A stretch of DNA of 64,000 nucleotides from Phymorhynchus buccinoides (GCA_017654935.2 CM065682.1:36012441-36076440); one strand, 5' to 3'; counted from the stretch's first letter, positions 21,860-34,337 are shown. Numbers and translations: made by a program. Notes: a model not told the origin generated them from the letters alone.

Positions 21860-22440
21860 CCCACATCAGACCTTACACTGGCTTTCAGTCGAGGCAAGAA
21901 TAAGTAAAAAATGCTGTCCTTTTTTTGCCTCTGTTTCAATGCTGTTCCATTCATCTAGTCCTGCCTACTCTCTGATCTCGTTCCACTGTACTCACCATAC
22001 AGGTCTCTCCGTGACGCTTCTGACAAACTTATCCTTTCTATTCTTGTACTAAACACTAAGAACAAATGGTGAACGTTCATTTTCTTTCAGCGACCTTCGC
22101 TCTGGAACACCTACCATCTGAAATTCGTTCTGCTAAATCTTTCCAGTTTTTCAAACCGCTCTTAAAACTCACTCTTCCGGCAATACCTCTGAATTTTCCC
22201 TGTCCGTTTCTGCCTTAAAATGATTCCCCCACATTGTGGGTGGGTGGGTTTTGTGCGCGCGTGTGTGGGTGTGGGATGGTGAGGGCGTGCGTGTTGTGGC
22301 TGTGTGATGTTTGTGATAGTGATACGTAGTAGCTTATTTATGGATTTATGTATTTATTTAAACAATTGTGAAGCGCCGTGAGCTCAAGAGAGAAGGTCGC
22401 AGCTCTATAAATGTTATTTATTATTATATTATTCATATTT
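21860..22440 (+). mobile_element. CR1/L2-like retrotransposon 3' end
   Basis: Shifting plus-strand frames give TLSDLVPLYSPYRSLRDAS, then PSLWNTLPSEIRSAKSF, QFFKPLLKL, the C-terminal pattern of CR1/L2-group reverse transcriptases (SLRSS...FSxxAPxxWNxLPxxIRxxxSxxxFKxxLK). A TG-rich stretch and TCTATAAATGTTATTTATTATT tail close it. The catalytic core is absent. Confidence 0.85.
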
Positions 22441-24397
22441 ATTATACAAATGTTGATATCAAGTAGCATGTGGACACACTCACCGTTTAGGAGGAAACCG
22501 ATTTGCGTATGACAGAGCGTGCTTCTCGGCAAATCAATGGCTTCTTGGTTCGCTGGAAGGCACACAGATGCCTTGAAAACAGCCCACACACACACACATA
22601 CACACAATGCAAGCATGCACACCAACACACATTTTGTGTTTTCTCACAGCAATCTGTTTGTGTGAGTAAAAAAATTAAGCAATTTGTTTCTGCAGTGAAG
22701 GGTTAGTTAGGGAAAAAACTAGCTTGACGATCAGCTTTTTTCTGTTATAAAATATCAAAGAGACATGTGAGATTGATCTGGGAAAAACGGTATGCTTATA
22801 TATCCCTCCTGACTATTTTAAAAACAAAACTCAAGCATTCAAGTATTGTGACATCAAAGTTATGACATCATCAATAAAATCTTTACTGCCTGTTATGAGA
22901 CGCAAGGCAGGCAGTGAAGGGTTAATAATCATGGAGCTCATGAACATTATGTTAGTGAATTACTAAGTTATGTTTCTTTAAAGTCACATGAACAGGCTGG
23001 TAGTGGGAATATACAGTATTGTTTCTTAAAGTCCAATGAAAGTTATTGTGACACCTACAAACATACACGGACGTATTACGAGCATCAACAATCAACACAC
23101 ACTTTCAAATGATATTAACCCCTTGACTGCCATATATAAAGCAGTCCTGTTTACTCCACTCTTTTCGAGCAGTTTTTTTTACTCAATTTGGATCTTACTA
23201 CTCTTCAAAATTGAAAATAATGATCTTTAATCGATTACTACTCATTTTCAGTGAACAATTCTTTTATGCTTAATGAATAAAAATGCACATTGTGCCCAAA
23301 CATACTCATTTCAGCTAAATCCAGACTACCTCAAGACATGTAGGGGTAAACAGCGTCTGATAGCGTATGACATATGACTTGATGACATCATGAGATATCA
23401 TCAGATAAAGATGAATAATTGATGCTGGTTTTGCTTAACAGAGTCAAGAGAGTTATATTCCCATATCAATTTGCCAGATTGGCTCTATGAGTTGTCTTTT
23501 CATGCATGGTTTGACATTGAATGTCTTTAATTTTATTTGGAAGCAACGGGTTAGTCTGTGAACAGACTGCCTACCCCAAGTTCTTTTTTTAGATACTACA
23601 CGAAATAAAATCCGGTATTATTTTCAAAAATTCGTACTTTGCAAGAGACCCCAAAACGGAACATTACAAAAACATTAAACCGCAATGCGGAAATGACGAA
23701 AACAACTCGATTTTGACCGATCTGAAGACCTTAAGTTAAAACGTTTGCAGTATTAATTTTTCCATTTACCGTTACTGAGTATCTGAGGCTCAACATCGTT
23801 GTACAAATACGGAAAAAACACGTACGACGGTAGGCAGGTCTGGCGAAGCATTCTAAAACATTTAATTCAGAAAGTAACTGCCTTTTTTTTGTTGCCGCAC
23901 TCAAAAAAAACATATGCAAATAGCAGTTGAAACTTCGTAATATCGGTGACCCAAAACAAAATGCAACAACAAAATTGCGTAATAATTTTTGTATTAATCA
24001 AAGCAATCAACTTGATTTTTTCAGGTCAATGCGGAAAATCAAAGCAATGAAAGTTACCGCAGTCTGTTTTCAAGATGCTAGGATACCTCCAGACAATGAA
24101 GGCTGCTGTGTAATCCACTTTTAAAAAAATCCCTTTCGAAGAGCGCACCCACTTATGTGAAAAGTTCAAATGCTTGCAACTTCTGTTCACCAAAATGACT
24201 GTCTTGTTTACCCTTACCATTGAAATCCAAGGACTGTATTATAAATCGGATTTTCTGAGCCACATATGAATCAGAATTTTGGTTGGAAACATAAACATAC
24301 ACAAACCTACCCATTATGGCCTTTATGGCCTGGGAAACACAGAAGAGAAGAAGAAGAGTTTGGAAGCCGAAGATATTGAAATATGCAAAGGAAAGGT
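22441..24397. other. Non-coding, AT-rich
   Basis: A CA run at 22583-22607; repeated short phrases GAAGGGTTA near 22695 and 22915. A fragment at 24300-24360 carries the GGCCTTTATGGCCTGGGAA repeat also found at 3330 and 61085. No gene is supported. Confidence 0.45.
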
Positions 24398-26675
24398 ACT
24401 GTAATTTTCGGGTAATAAGGTGATATTTTTTTTCTCATTTTCGACCGATGCAACTAATTAACCAGCGGCGCCCTATAGTGAAACAAAATAGAGGGAGAGA
24501 GCAAGGACTGCCGTGTGTTCAGTTCAGTCTACTGTGAGTTAGACATCGAAAGTGTCACGAGTTGCTGATACGACGAATATAAAAATGTTCTTCTCTACCA
24601 ACAACCTATTATCGTTAGAGATACGTCCAAACAGATGCCATAACCCTTCATGATGTAAAAAAGCACATTGTAGAGCTTAGATGCCATAACCCTTCATTGA
24701 GTAAAAAAGCATCATGTGTAGAGCTTAAAGATGCCATAACCTTCATTGATGTAAAAAGCATCGTTGTAGAGTTAAGATGACATAACCCTTCATTGATGTA
24801 AAAAGATCGTTGTAGAGCTTAAGATGACATCATAACCCTTCATGATGTAAAAGCATCGTTTGATAGAGCTTAAGATGCATAACCCCTTCATTGATGTTAA
24901 AAGCATCTGTGTAGAGTTAAGATGCCATAACCCTTCATTGATGTAAAAAGCATCGTTTGTAGAGCTTAAGAGCCATAACCCTTCATTCGATGTACAAAGC
25001 ATCGTTGTAGGAGTTAAGATGCAGAACCTCATCGATGTAAAAGCAATCGTTTGTAGAGCTTAAGATGCCATAATCCTCACGATGTAAAAAGCATCTTGTA
25101 AGGTTTAGATGCAATAACCCTTCATCGATGTAAAAGAATGTTGTATGAGCTTAAGATGCCATAACCTCATGATGTAAAAAAGCATCCGTTGTAGAGCTAA
25201 GATTGCCATAACCCTCCTCGATTGTGAAAAAGCCTAGTTGTAGAGCTTAAGATGCCATAACCATTCATCGATGTAAAAAGACGTGTAGAGCTTAAGAGGC
25301 CATAACCTCATCGATGTAAAACAAAAGCCATCTTGTAGAGCTTAAGATGCCATAAACCTTCATCGATGTAAAAGAATCGTTATAGAGCTTCAGATGCCAT
25401 AAACCCTTCATCGATGTAAAAAAGCAGCGTTGTAGAGTTAAGATGCCATACCATTCATTGAGTAAAAAGCATTGTGTGTAGAGTTAGATGCCATAACACT
25501 TCATTGATGTAAAAAAGCACGTTGTAGAGCTTTAAGATGCCAAACCCTTCATGATGTAAAGCAATCGTTTGTAGAGCTTAAGATGCCATACCCTTCATTG
25601 ATGTAAAAAGCATAGTTGTAGAGCTTAGATGCCTACCCTTCAATCGATGAAAAGGCCCAATCGTTGTAGAGCTTAAGATGCATAACCCTTCATCGATGTA
25701 AAAGAGCATAGTTGGAGAGCTTAAGATGCATAACCTTCATCGATGTAAAAAGACATCGTTGTAGAGCTTAGATGCATAACCTTCTCGATGTAAAAAGCAT
25801 CGTTGTAAGTTAAGATGCCATAACCTTCATCGATGTAAAGCCAATCGTTTTGTAGAGCTAAAGATGCATAAACCCTTCATCGGATGTTAAAAAAGGCATC
25901 TTTTTGTAGAGCTTAAGGCCATAACCATGCATCGATGTAAAAAGCATCGTTGTAGAGCTTAAGATGCCATAACCCTCATCCGCTGTACAAAGCATCGTGT
26001 AGAGCTTAAGATTGCCATACCCTTCATTGATGTAAAAAGCATCGTTGTAGAGCGTTAAGATGCCATAAACCCTTTCATTGATGTAAAAAGCATGTTGTAG
26101 AGCTTAAGATGCAATAACCCTTCATTGATGTAAAAGCATCGTTGTAGAGGATTAAGATGCCATAACCCTTCATTGATGTAAAAAGCATCGTTGTAGAGCT
26201 TAAGATTGCCATAAACCCTTCATGATGTACAAAGCTCGTTGTCAGAGCTTAAGATGCCATAAACCCTGTCATTGATGTAAAAAAGCATGTGTAGAGCTTA
26301 AGATGCCATAACCCTTCATTGATGTAAAAAGCATCGTTGTAGAGCTTAAGATGCATAAACCCTCATTGAGGTAAACAAGCATCGTTGTAGAGCTTAAGAT
26401 GCCATATTCTATCAGGTTGCGCGAAGAATTGTCCAAACACACAGAAAGACAGCCACAAACAGAAATTTGATTATTTGAAAGGAGCCAATATCGTTTATGA
26501 CAGCGGTAATGGTGGTTCGCGAGCGTTTACAGGACGCGTACAGGCTTCAAAGTTTGACGTTTCTTTTGTGAGGAGCTTACAAACAAGAGCCTTTTGCTTA
26601 TTTTTCGATTTCTTGAAAATGCCCCTAATTCGCCTTATACACAGCAGCGCCTAATGAGTCCGAAAAAGATGGTAA
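24398..26675. mobile_element. Possible TIR element containing the 48-bp array
   Basis: Left edge CTGTAATTTTCGGGTAATAAG and right edge ...GCGCCTAATGAGTCCGAAAAAGATGG are loosely inverted (TTTTTCGGAC-type ends; GGCGCC and CGCCTTATA motifs on both sides). The ends are imperfect, so this is a tentative element boundary. Confidence 0.35.
24625..26405 (+). repeat. 48-bp satellite, ~37 degenerate copies
   Basis: Unit: AGATGCCATAACCCTTCATT, GATGTAAAAAGCATCGTTG, TAGAGCTTA. Nearly every copy has one-base insertions or deletions at homopolymers; substitutions are few apart from CATTGATG versus CATCGATG. The indel load looks like unpolished long reads rather than real divergence. Confidence 0.93.
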
Positions 26676-27477
26676 GTGGTATGAAAGTGTTTTGTATTTT
26701 TACTTTCAAAAAACGATTTTTTTTTTCGAAAATGGGTTACAAGGAAAACTGCTAATTCTGAGGCCTCAAGGCATCTGGAAAATAAACTTGTTGTAATCTT
26801 TCAACATGAAAAACATAACAACACTAGACAGTGCCATTCCATCTTATAAATAGAATACACAATTATGGAACAATTTAGCATGTGATACTCATCAATGCAC
26901 TTTCAGTAAACGCATTAAAAATTGCACTGACAAAGAATTATTTTAAACATACTTTCTACCAATTGGATGTATATGAAAAAAAAGATAATTGTGGTTATAC
27001 ACTCATGCTAAAATAAATCCATTGGCAAAATAAAAAAACCCATTGATCTCTGATGCAAAAATCAGGGACCTGCAACCCCTAACAGACCAAAATGAATATT
27101 GATTGTAGCAGGGAAGAGAATTTTTGGAGAGCTAAGAGGAATTTTGACGCCGCATCGTACCTTTCGCAATGTTAAACATAATTGAAACGCAAGCAATTTT
27201 ATCCTTGTGAACTGACTCGTTTAAAATTAGTCTTGTCTGGAAGTGTCACAACTATCCTAACACAAATAAAAACTTTGGTTTGTTCTTGTCCCTTTTTATT
27301 TGGAGACCAAGACGGCTGGTGCATAGATGATAAATAATAAGACTGAAGGAGATAATGAACAATTAAGTTCATCTTGTTATCCTTCATTCGTTGGCAAGAA
27401 AAAGTCGGTAACGGTGGAAGACGGAAAGTCTGGGAGTTTGAGTTTCGATAAGACGATGAGAAGTAATGTGGCAGTTG
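26676..27477. other. Non-coding, AT-rich
   Basis: No recognisable element. Ends in the first scaffold gap. Confidence 0.5.
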
Positions 27478-27977
27478 NNNNNNNNNNNNNNNNNNNNNNN
27501 NNNNNNNNNNNNNNNNNNNNNNNNNNNNNNNNNNNNNNNNNNNNNNNNNNNNNNNNNNNNNNNNNNNNNNNNNNNNNNNNNNNNNNNNNNNNNNNNNNNN
27601 NNNNNNNNNNNNNNNNNNNNNNNNNNNNNNNNNNNNNNNNNNNNNNNNNNNNNNNNNNNNNNNNNNNNNNNNNNNNNNNNNNNNNNNNNNNNNNNNNNNN
27701 NNNNNNNNNNNNNNNNNNNNNNNNNNNNNNNNNNNNNNNNNNNNNNNNNNNNNNNNNNNNNNNNNNNNNNNNNNNNNNNNNNNNNNNNNNNNNNNNNNNN
27801 NNNNNNNNNNNNNNNNNNNNNNNNNNNNNNNNNNNNNNNNNNNNNNNNNNNNNNNNNNNNNNNNNNNNNNNNNNNNNNNNNNNNNNNNNNNNNNNNNNNN
27901 NNNNNNNNNNNNNNNNNNNNNNNNNNNNNNNNNNNNNNNNNNNNNNNNNNNNNNNNNNNNNNNNNNNNNNNNNNNNN
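27478..27977. other. Assembly gap, 500 N
   Basis: Exactly 500 unknown bases, a conventional fixed-size gap. Long frames across it are artefacts. Confidence 0.99.
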
Positions 27978-28176
27978 TCTAATGAATACCATACGTCCAC
28001 AAGCTTTTATGTGTTTTTAAAACAATTCTACTGGAAAATAAAAAAAAAAAGGTGTTTGTGCGGGGGTTTTTTTTTTAACTTTTAAATAAAAGAAAAACAC
28101 TATAAATTACTCAAAACAAATCTTGGTAATGCTTTACGGGATAGTTCAGTATTGCCTTTGTTGTTTAGATCCGATA

Positions 28177-28354
28177 CAGTGGACCCTCCCTCACAAGACC
28201 TTCCAAAAGCACCCCAAATGAGGTCTTATAAAGGGAGGGGTCTTATAAGAGAGGTAATTTAATCCTTGCAAAGAAGGGCAATTGTCTCAGAGAAGTAGGT
28301 CTTATACGGGAGGGAGTCTTATAACGGTGAGTCTTATAAGGGAGGTTTACACTG
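28177..28354. mobile_element. Hairpin MITE, CAGTGGAACC family
   Basis: TA-flanked, starts CAGTGGACCCTCCCTCACAA and ends GGGAGGTTTACACTG. The inner part carries AATGAGGTCTTATAAAGGGA and the reverse-related AGGTCTTATACGGGAGGGAG. Same family as 51093-51257 and 56909-57077. Confidence 0.85.
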
Positions 28355-28564
28355 TATTCTGTGTTGTTTATCGAATGATATTGTAGACTTACCATTTGCA
28401 AGTAGACACACACACAAAAATAAAGAAAATACCTGGCGGGAGGTAAGAAAGTGTTGAGACAAAGAAAGTTAGAGGAGGAATAGATCAGAGAAGAGAAAAA
28501 GAAAGAAGAAAAGACGGGAATACGTTGCAGTTGTCATGTATTTGCTTGTATATCTGTACACTTA

Positions 28565-28752
28565 GGGAAGACGGGGTTAAAAATCCATGGCGGGTAGAAA
28601 CCCATGCAAATTATCAGTCAAATTTGCCATGAGACGAATGACGAATGTTCTTATTGTCTCATGGGCCAAATTTGACTGAAATGGCTTTATTTCATGAGAT
28701 AATTGGCATGCGTTTCTCGTACCCGCCCAGGGCTTTTTACCCCGTCTTACCC
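28565..28752. mobile_element. Foldback MITE, GACGGGGT family, copy 2
   Basis: TA-flanked; begins GGGAAGACGGGGTT and ends ACCCCGTCTTACCC. Almost the entire ~190 bases fold on themselves around GACGAATGACGAATGTTC, with AATTTGCCATGAGACG facing TCATGGGCCAAATTTG. Confidence 0.9.
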
Positions 28753-28779
28753 TATACTATTACCTTCTGGGACGGTCGC

Positions 28780-29072
28780 TACAAAACTTTAAAGTCAACT
28801 CAGGCACAGCAAATCTTCATCCCAGATCCATCCACCTCCTAAACTCATGATCCTTTAGGTTTAAATGTGTCGTTCATCGTGTTAAAAGAACTATGCATGT
28901 TATACTTAGACGTGTATGTATCCACTATAATGTGTATCTTTAAGGTGTGTATTATGTATAACATTTGCTCCTATTCATGCATGCTGAATGTCTATGTCTT
29001 TGGTATTCTGGCACATGAACAAAAATTCTCCTGGAGATAAATTAAAGTGAATTTGATTTGATTTGATTGATA
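28780..29072 (+). mobile_element. SINE-like retroposon with TTGAT tail, second copy
   Basis: Parallel to 17935-18325 throughout, ending GGAGATAAATTAAAGTGAAT then TTGATTTGATTTGATTGAT. Confidence 0.7.
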
Positions 29073-29634
29073 ACTTTGTTTGTTCATTCGTGTCTTCCCT
29101 GTGAAATTTATCATTTCACATGTGATTGTTGTTACATAATAATAGTGATGCAGTCGTTTTCAAAGTATTTATTAAGTGTTGAGAGTACGGGTTTTTTTAT
29201 AAGTTTACAGACCATTGGGACTCACCACAATTAAGCCTTGTTTGCTTTGTTTTCTGGGTAGCTGTGATCCACATACAAATGCCCCCCCCCCCCACCCCTG
29301 TGAGATGAAAAACTCAATGCTACGTAACACAAACACAAACAAAAACAAAGCAAACAAAAATTCTGTATTTTCATAGATAAAAATAGTGAAGCAAGCGAGA
29401 GAGGTTATAACGAAAGTATGGGGAAAGAAGTAGCTCTTAAAATTAAACCCCTTCACGAAAGCTATTTTCCGGCCACAATTCGCCTAGCAAAGGGCATAAC
29501 CAACAGCCCCACTGGCCCCACAGGTGAGGTCTTACATGTTAGGCCTTAGCCTGGAGTCATCCTTATTTAAGGATAAGCCTGGGTTGTTTCGATGTGGCCG
29601 TTTGCTTTTGCGTATGTTTTGCTAGGCGAAATGA

Positions 29635-29904
29635 GCAACTTAGGACGATAATTTGACCACCAGGGGGCAGTCAAAACCGGTAGGGGCTTAGCGCGTGATA
29701 TTTTAGTTATGGGCGTAGTGAGGAGAGAGAGGGAGATGAGCCCTCCCTCTCTCTCTCTCCCTCTCTCTCTCACTACGCCCAACTAATGGAATATCACGCG
29801 CTCATCTCCCTCTCTCATTCACTACGCCCAACTAAGACTATCAGGCGCTCAGGCCACTACGGTTTAGCTGCCCCTGGCGGTTCAAATTATCGTCCTAAGG
29901 TTGC
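29635..29904. mobile_element. Foldback element around CT/GA tracts
   Basis: Outer arms GCAACTTAGGACGATAATTT and AAATTATCGTCCTAAGGTTGC are inverted, with inner arms CACCAGGGGGCAG / CTGCCCCTGGCGG and GCGTGATATTTTAG / CTAATGGAATATCACGCG. A diverged related block (GAGGGCAGTCAAAGCACTAG...TATCACGCG) lies at 37430-37560. Confidence 0.75.
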
Positions 29905-30029
29905 CCATTGGTGCTAAAAAATAACTTTGGTGAAGTGAGTTAATTTTACAGGGCTATGCCATTTCCCTTGCTTCATTTATATTATGTCATAAAAAACGAC
30001 GAGTGGTTCGTTTGACTTGCTGTTCAGGC

Positions 30030-30300
30030 GGGCGTGTGGTGGTGGTGGTGGTGGTGGTGGGGAGCAGCAGCAGGATCAGCCAGCAGCAGCAGCAGCCTCA
30101 GTACAGCGTGGCAGCCACGGTGGCAGTCAGCTGCTGGAAAGTGGCTCATCGTGGCGGTCTGTGGGGTCCCTGGGGTGGGCGGGCTACTGTAGGCTGCCAG
30201 CTCAGCGGGAAACTCACCCCCGAGAAGGTAAAGTTGGTGGGGGCGGAAGAGGGATGAGAGAGAGAAGGGCCGTGGGGAGGCGGGAAGAGAGAGAGAGCGA
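30030..30300. other. GGT/CAG-rich stretch, no gene confirmed
   Basis: GTGGTGGTGGTGG (30040-30060) and CAGCAGCAGCAG (30065-30095) give short frames with Q and G runs and an apparent CTGGAAAGTGGC...GTCCCTGGGGTGGGC stretch. It has higher GC than its surroundings, but no domain is recognisable. Confidence 0.35.
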
Positions 30301-30306
30301 GAGATG

Positions 30307-30308
<2 letters not shown>

Positions 30309-30350
<42 letters not shown>

Positions 30351-30390
30351 ACAACACAAATAAAAAAAAAAAAAAAACAAAAAAAAAAAG

Positions 30391-30426
<36 letters not shown>

Positions 30427-30739
30427 TATAAAAAAAAAAAAAAAAAAAAAAAACAAAACAACTAAAAAGCATAAGAAAAAAAAAAAAAAAAAAAAAAACC
30501 CAGCATGCAAAAATTAAAAAAAAAAAAAAATTAGAAAAAAAAATAAAAACGCCCACGCACCAAACGCCCAAAGACGAGGAAGAGGAGGAAAGGAGGAAAA
30601 GAAAAAAAAAAAAAAAAAAAGGAGGGGGGAAGGACCGAGGAAAAAAAATGTGTGTGTGTGTGTGTGTGCGGTGTGTGGTGTGTGAAAAAAAAAAAAAAAA
30701 AAAAGGTGTGCTGTGTCGAAAAAAAAACAAAAAAAAGCG

Positions 30740-30788
<49 letters not shown>

Positions 30789-30803
30789 GAAAAAGAAAAA
30801 AAA

Positions 30804-30840
<37 letters not shown>
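30309..30840. repeat. Long A-rich tract
   Basis: About 530 bases that are mostly A with short interruptions including a TG run (30648-30685). Frames on either strand are poly-F, poly-K or poly-L. Such a tract is hard to sequence and its length is unreliable. Confidence 0.9.
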
Positions 30841-30841
<1 letters not shown>

Positions 30842-31291
30842 AGAGAGAGAAGAGAGAGAGAGAGAGGAGAGAGATGAGAGAGAGGGAGATGAGAAGAGAG
30901 AGAGAGTAATGTGTATGTGTGTTTGTTGAGTGCGTACGTGGCATGCGTTTTTTGGGCCCCCCCCAAACCGGCCGGGGGGCCGCCGTTGTACATGTGTGTG
31001 TGGGTGTGTGTGCATGTGAGTGTGTGTGGGTTTTTTTTGGGGGGGTTATAAATGACGCATACCACTTATGCAAATACAGAAAACATCGTGCATGTTTTCA
31101 CAGTTGATGTTTGATTATATGTTTCTGCACTCGCTAAACCTGCATTCAACTGAGGGAACACGTCAGTGTAAAGCTACATCAATTTATAGGACACTGCAAA
31201 TGACAAGCAGAAAGGGGGGTAACCCTTGCCCACCCCACCCCCCCCCACCCCCACCTCTCTCTCTCTCTCTCTCCCTCTCCTCTCTCTCTCT

Positions 31292-31322
<31 letters not shown>

Positions 31323-31345
31323 ACCTCTCTCTCTCGTCTATTTAT
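30841..31345. repeat. GA tract, TG tract and CT tract
   Basis: GAGAGA (30841-30905), G- and C-runs (30955-30975, 31036-31047), and CTCTCT (31253-31335), all low complexity. Confidence 0.85.
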
Positions 31346-32723
31346 TTGTTTATTTTTTATTTTTTTTATTTCTTTAAATTTATACTCATTTATGAATGTT
31401 CTCTGTGGGGGTTTTTTCCTATTATTATTATGCATTTTCATGATCTTTGTATTTTTTGTTGGAGGGCAGGATGAAAAAAGCCTTGTTAGCTTATTCTTTA
31501 ACCTCAAATAAAGATCATTTTGACCTGACTTGACTAAAAGCCAATTCATCCAAACTCGCTCAGTCTATAAAATTGAGGCTGCTCAAGACGGTGTTTCTAA
31601 TACACTTTGGGGACATCTGAAAGGAAGTCATGGCTGGTCAAAACAAGCTTCCACCACACACCACCCAAAGGGAAAACCTCAAAAACCTCATGATCTTGAC
31701 ACGTGAAGTGGTAGGTTTTGAGAAAAACGATTCTTGGAAACTGTAGCTAAAAAGTAACTGCGCTTGTACCCAATTGATTAACTCTGATTAATATGTTGAG
31801 ATATTGCGAGTTAAGTCCTGCAATTCTGTTAAAATTACTGAAAATAACGATTTTTTTTAGACTTAGCCTAAAAGAACAAAGATACTAATGTTTTTGCTCC
31901 TACTACTACTACTACGTACTACTACTACTACTACTTTTGGGACTACTACGAGTTTTTCTACTACTCGTGTTCACAATCTAAGACGCACCCCAGATAGAAA
32001 AGTGCCTCGTTAGAGACTACGTGGCTTTTGGTTCCAGGTGGCGGGAAAAATTAGACGAGCTGACTATATATCTAACTCCATCCCAAAAACCTAAAACAAT
32101 GACGGCAGTGAGTGGCAAAAGAAGGACAATGTCCCCCCAAATCGAGATACGATTATGTGTGAATGTCACCGACGATGAGGCGGGGGGGGGGGGGTACGTA
32201 AGTTGTGTGACGTCTATACACTGTATTACTCTTTCAATATTTAAGATGGAGTCCCACGGTTCACTGGCACAATTTTCCTTCCACAATTGTATTGTCTCAG
32301 CTCGAAACAAGTGAAAGACATTTGTTTTCGGTTCCCGGCATGCGACATGAAACTGAAGACAAACTAAGACATTGTTTATAATCCTGACAGAAGAGACAAT
32401 TTTTGTGAATAACATAAAAAGCACATGTAATTGACAATCAACATAAGTTTATCAAACACACACCGCGCAGCCGCCGCGCACACACATACACACACACACA
32501 CACAAACACACACACACGCACTCTGAACACGTACACTGAGCAATCCAATGATCCCCTTATAGAGGTTGAAATGGGACATTTCAACTATACAAATTATTTT
32601 GGTTTCTTTTGTTTTGTTTCTTTTTTTTTGGTATTTGGTATATTTAGTACATATACTTATCTCTGTGAAAATTCGGGCTGCTGTTCTTCTGATACGAGCG
32701 CGTTGACGCAAGCGCAGCCCCTA
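31346..32723. other. Non-coding with a TAC/ACT trinucleotide stretch and CA tract
   Basis: ACT repeats at 31900-31970 and a CA run at 32480-32520. A 135-codon minus frame at 32017-32424 contains a hydrophobic stretch (IVLLLPLTAVIVLGF) but no recognisable family. Confidence 0.4.
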
Positions 32724-32929
32724 GGGAAGACGGGGTAAAAGCGCATGGGCGGGTAAGAAGCCCACCCAATTATCTCATGACAAAAAGAAACTTCAGTCAA
32801 AATTTGCCATGAGCCGAAGCTAGACATTTAGCGCTCGTCTCAGCAAAAGGAGACTGAAAATTTGCTTCCATTTCATGAGATAATGGGTGGGCTTCATACC
32901 CGCCCATGCGCTTTTTACCCCGTTTCCCC
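32724..32929. mobile_element. Foldback MITE, GACGGGGT family, copy 3
   Basis: TA-flanked; starts GGGAAGACGGGGTAAAAG and ends ACCCCGTTTCCCC. Loop region GCCGAAGCTAGACATTTAGC. Arms match copies 1, 2 and 4. Confidence 0.9.
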
Positions 32930-32939
32930 TACACTGTGT

Positions 32940-33310
32940 TGTATTTTTTTGGTGTGTGTGTATGTTTTGTTTTTTGGGTTGTGTGGGGGTTGGTTGGGTT
33001 TTTGGTTGTTGTTGGGGGTTGGGTTGTTTTTTGGGTTGTTGTTTGGGGGTTGGGTTGTTTTTGGGTTGTTGTTGGGGTGGGTGTTGTGTTTGTTGTTGGG
33101 GAGGCGTGGGTTGTTTTTTGGGTGTTGTTGGGGGTTGGGTTGTTTTGTGGGTTGTTGTTGGGGGTTGGGGGGGTGTTTTTGGGTTGTTAGTTGGGGGTTG
33201 GGTTGTTGTTTGGGTTGTTGTTGGGGGTTGGTTTTTTTTGGGTTGTTGTTGGGGGTTGGGTTGTTTTTGGGTTGTTGTGTGGGGGTTGGTGTTTTTTTGG
33301 GGGCAGGGTG
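32940..33310 (+). repeat. G/T-only minisatellite (TTGTTGGGGGTTGGG-type)
   Basis: About 370 bases almost only of G and T, in a loose ~25-30-bp period (GGGTTGTTGTTGGGGGTTGG). Every unit has several runs of three or more G, so it could form G-quadruplexes. Frames are low complexity. Confidence 0.9.
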
Positions 33311-33324
33311 TGAAAGAGGGAGAG

Positions 33325-33565
33325 ATTCGGGAAAACCTAGCTATCGATTGGCCATACACTATACAGAAGCGTCAAGACTAAGCTTTTAAGACCCCATCCG
33401 AAGGACTCGACGTTCTGTCAGATTTTCCTGTCCGGATACTAGAAAGAAAGGGTCGAGGACCCGGGATTGGAACCCGGGTTCACTCATCACTACTTCACGC
33501 TGGCAGTCACGCCATTAAAAAATTCGTCAGGCGAACGTCTTAACCCTCAGTACCTTTCGAGACTC
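33325..33565 (-). mobile_element. tRNA-derived SINE, copy 1
   Basis: Reverse complement carries a B-box match (GGTTCCAATCC, in AACCCGGGTTCCAATCCCGG) and, ~70 bases upstream, an A-box-like GGTTAAGACG. The 3' part ends near AACCTAGCTATCG as in 44505-44745, so these are two copies of one ~240-bp family. Confidence 0.75.
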
Positions 33566-33734
33566 TGGAACCCTTAGTCAGCACCAGGTTCGATTTATAA
33601 CATAGTGAGTGGGTCAAGTCCTGGAGATACTGTGACTACGACTTTCGTCTTAAGGGGCCTTGCCCACACACATGCGAACGCATCCTGAAGCCGATGCGAT
33701 TTGACGATGTCGTGTGGAGTCATGAATCACTGTT

Positions 33735-33751
33735 GTTGAGAGAGGAGAGAG

Positions 33752-33787
<36 letters not shown>

Positions 33788-33792
33788 ACGAT

Positions 33793-33826
<34 letters not shown>

Positions 33827-34337
33827 GAGAATGCAGAGAAAGAGAGAGAATGACAGAGCGAGAGAGAGAGAGAGAGAGGGTTTGAAGAATCTGTTGGTGT
33901 CTGTGGTTGACCGGAGATGGTCTTTTGACCGTCCTAACATTGTTAGGCCGACCTTGAGTCTTGTCTATGTCTGCTTACAAACAACAAAGCTCGATGACTG
34001 TAGCGAGCAGAGCCACAGAGAGAGAGAGAGAGAGAGGGAGAGTATAGAGAGAGGAGAGAGACCGAGGAGACGAAGACCGAGAGAGAGAGAGGAGAGAGAG
34101 AGAGACAGACAGGACAGGGAAAGACAGACAGAGAGAGAGAGAGAGGAGAGAGAGGAGAGACAGACAGACAGCAGACCAGACAGAGAGAGAGAGAGAGAGG
34201 AGAGAGAGAGAATACGATACGAATACGAGTGTTTTATTGAGGGTAAAAGGATAAGCTACAATAGGCTTCTTGACACCTAGCCAGAGAGAGAGAGAGAAGA
34301 GAGAGAGAGAGGAGACGAGACGAGAGAGAGAGATTGA

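Noticed and set aside
27327..28085. Frames of 180-250 codons across 27478-27977 and 47243-47742
   Set aside because: They consist of unknown bases in assembly gaps.
30146..31073. Very long minus-strand frames (up to 289 codons)
   Set aside because: They translate the A-rich tract and flanking GA repeats into runs of F, L and S; low complexity, no domain.
32017..32424. 135-codon minus frame with a hydrophobic stretch as an ABCG or other membrane exon
   Set aside because: No conserved motif; contains a G-run and lies far from the other ABCG exons.
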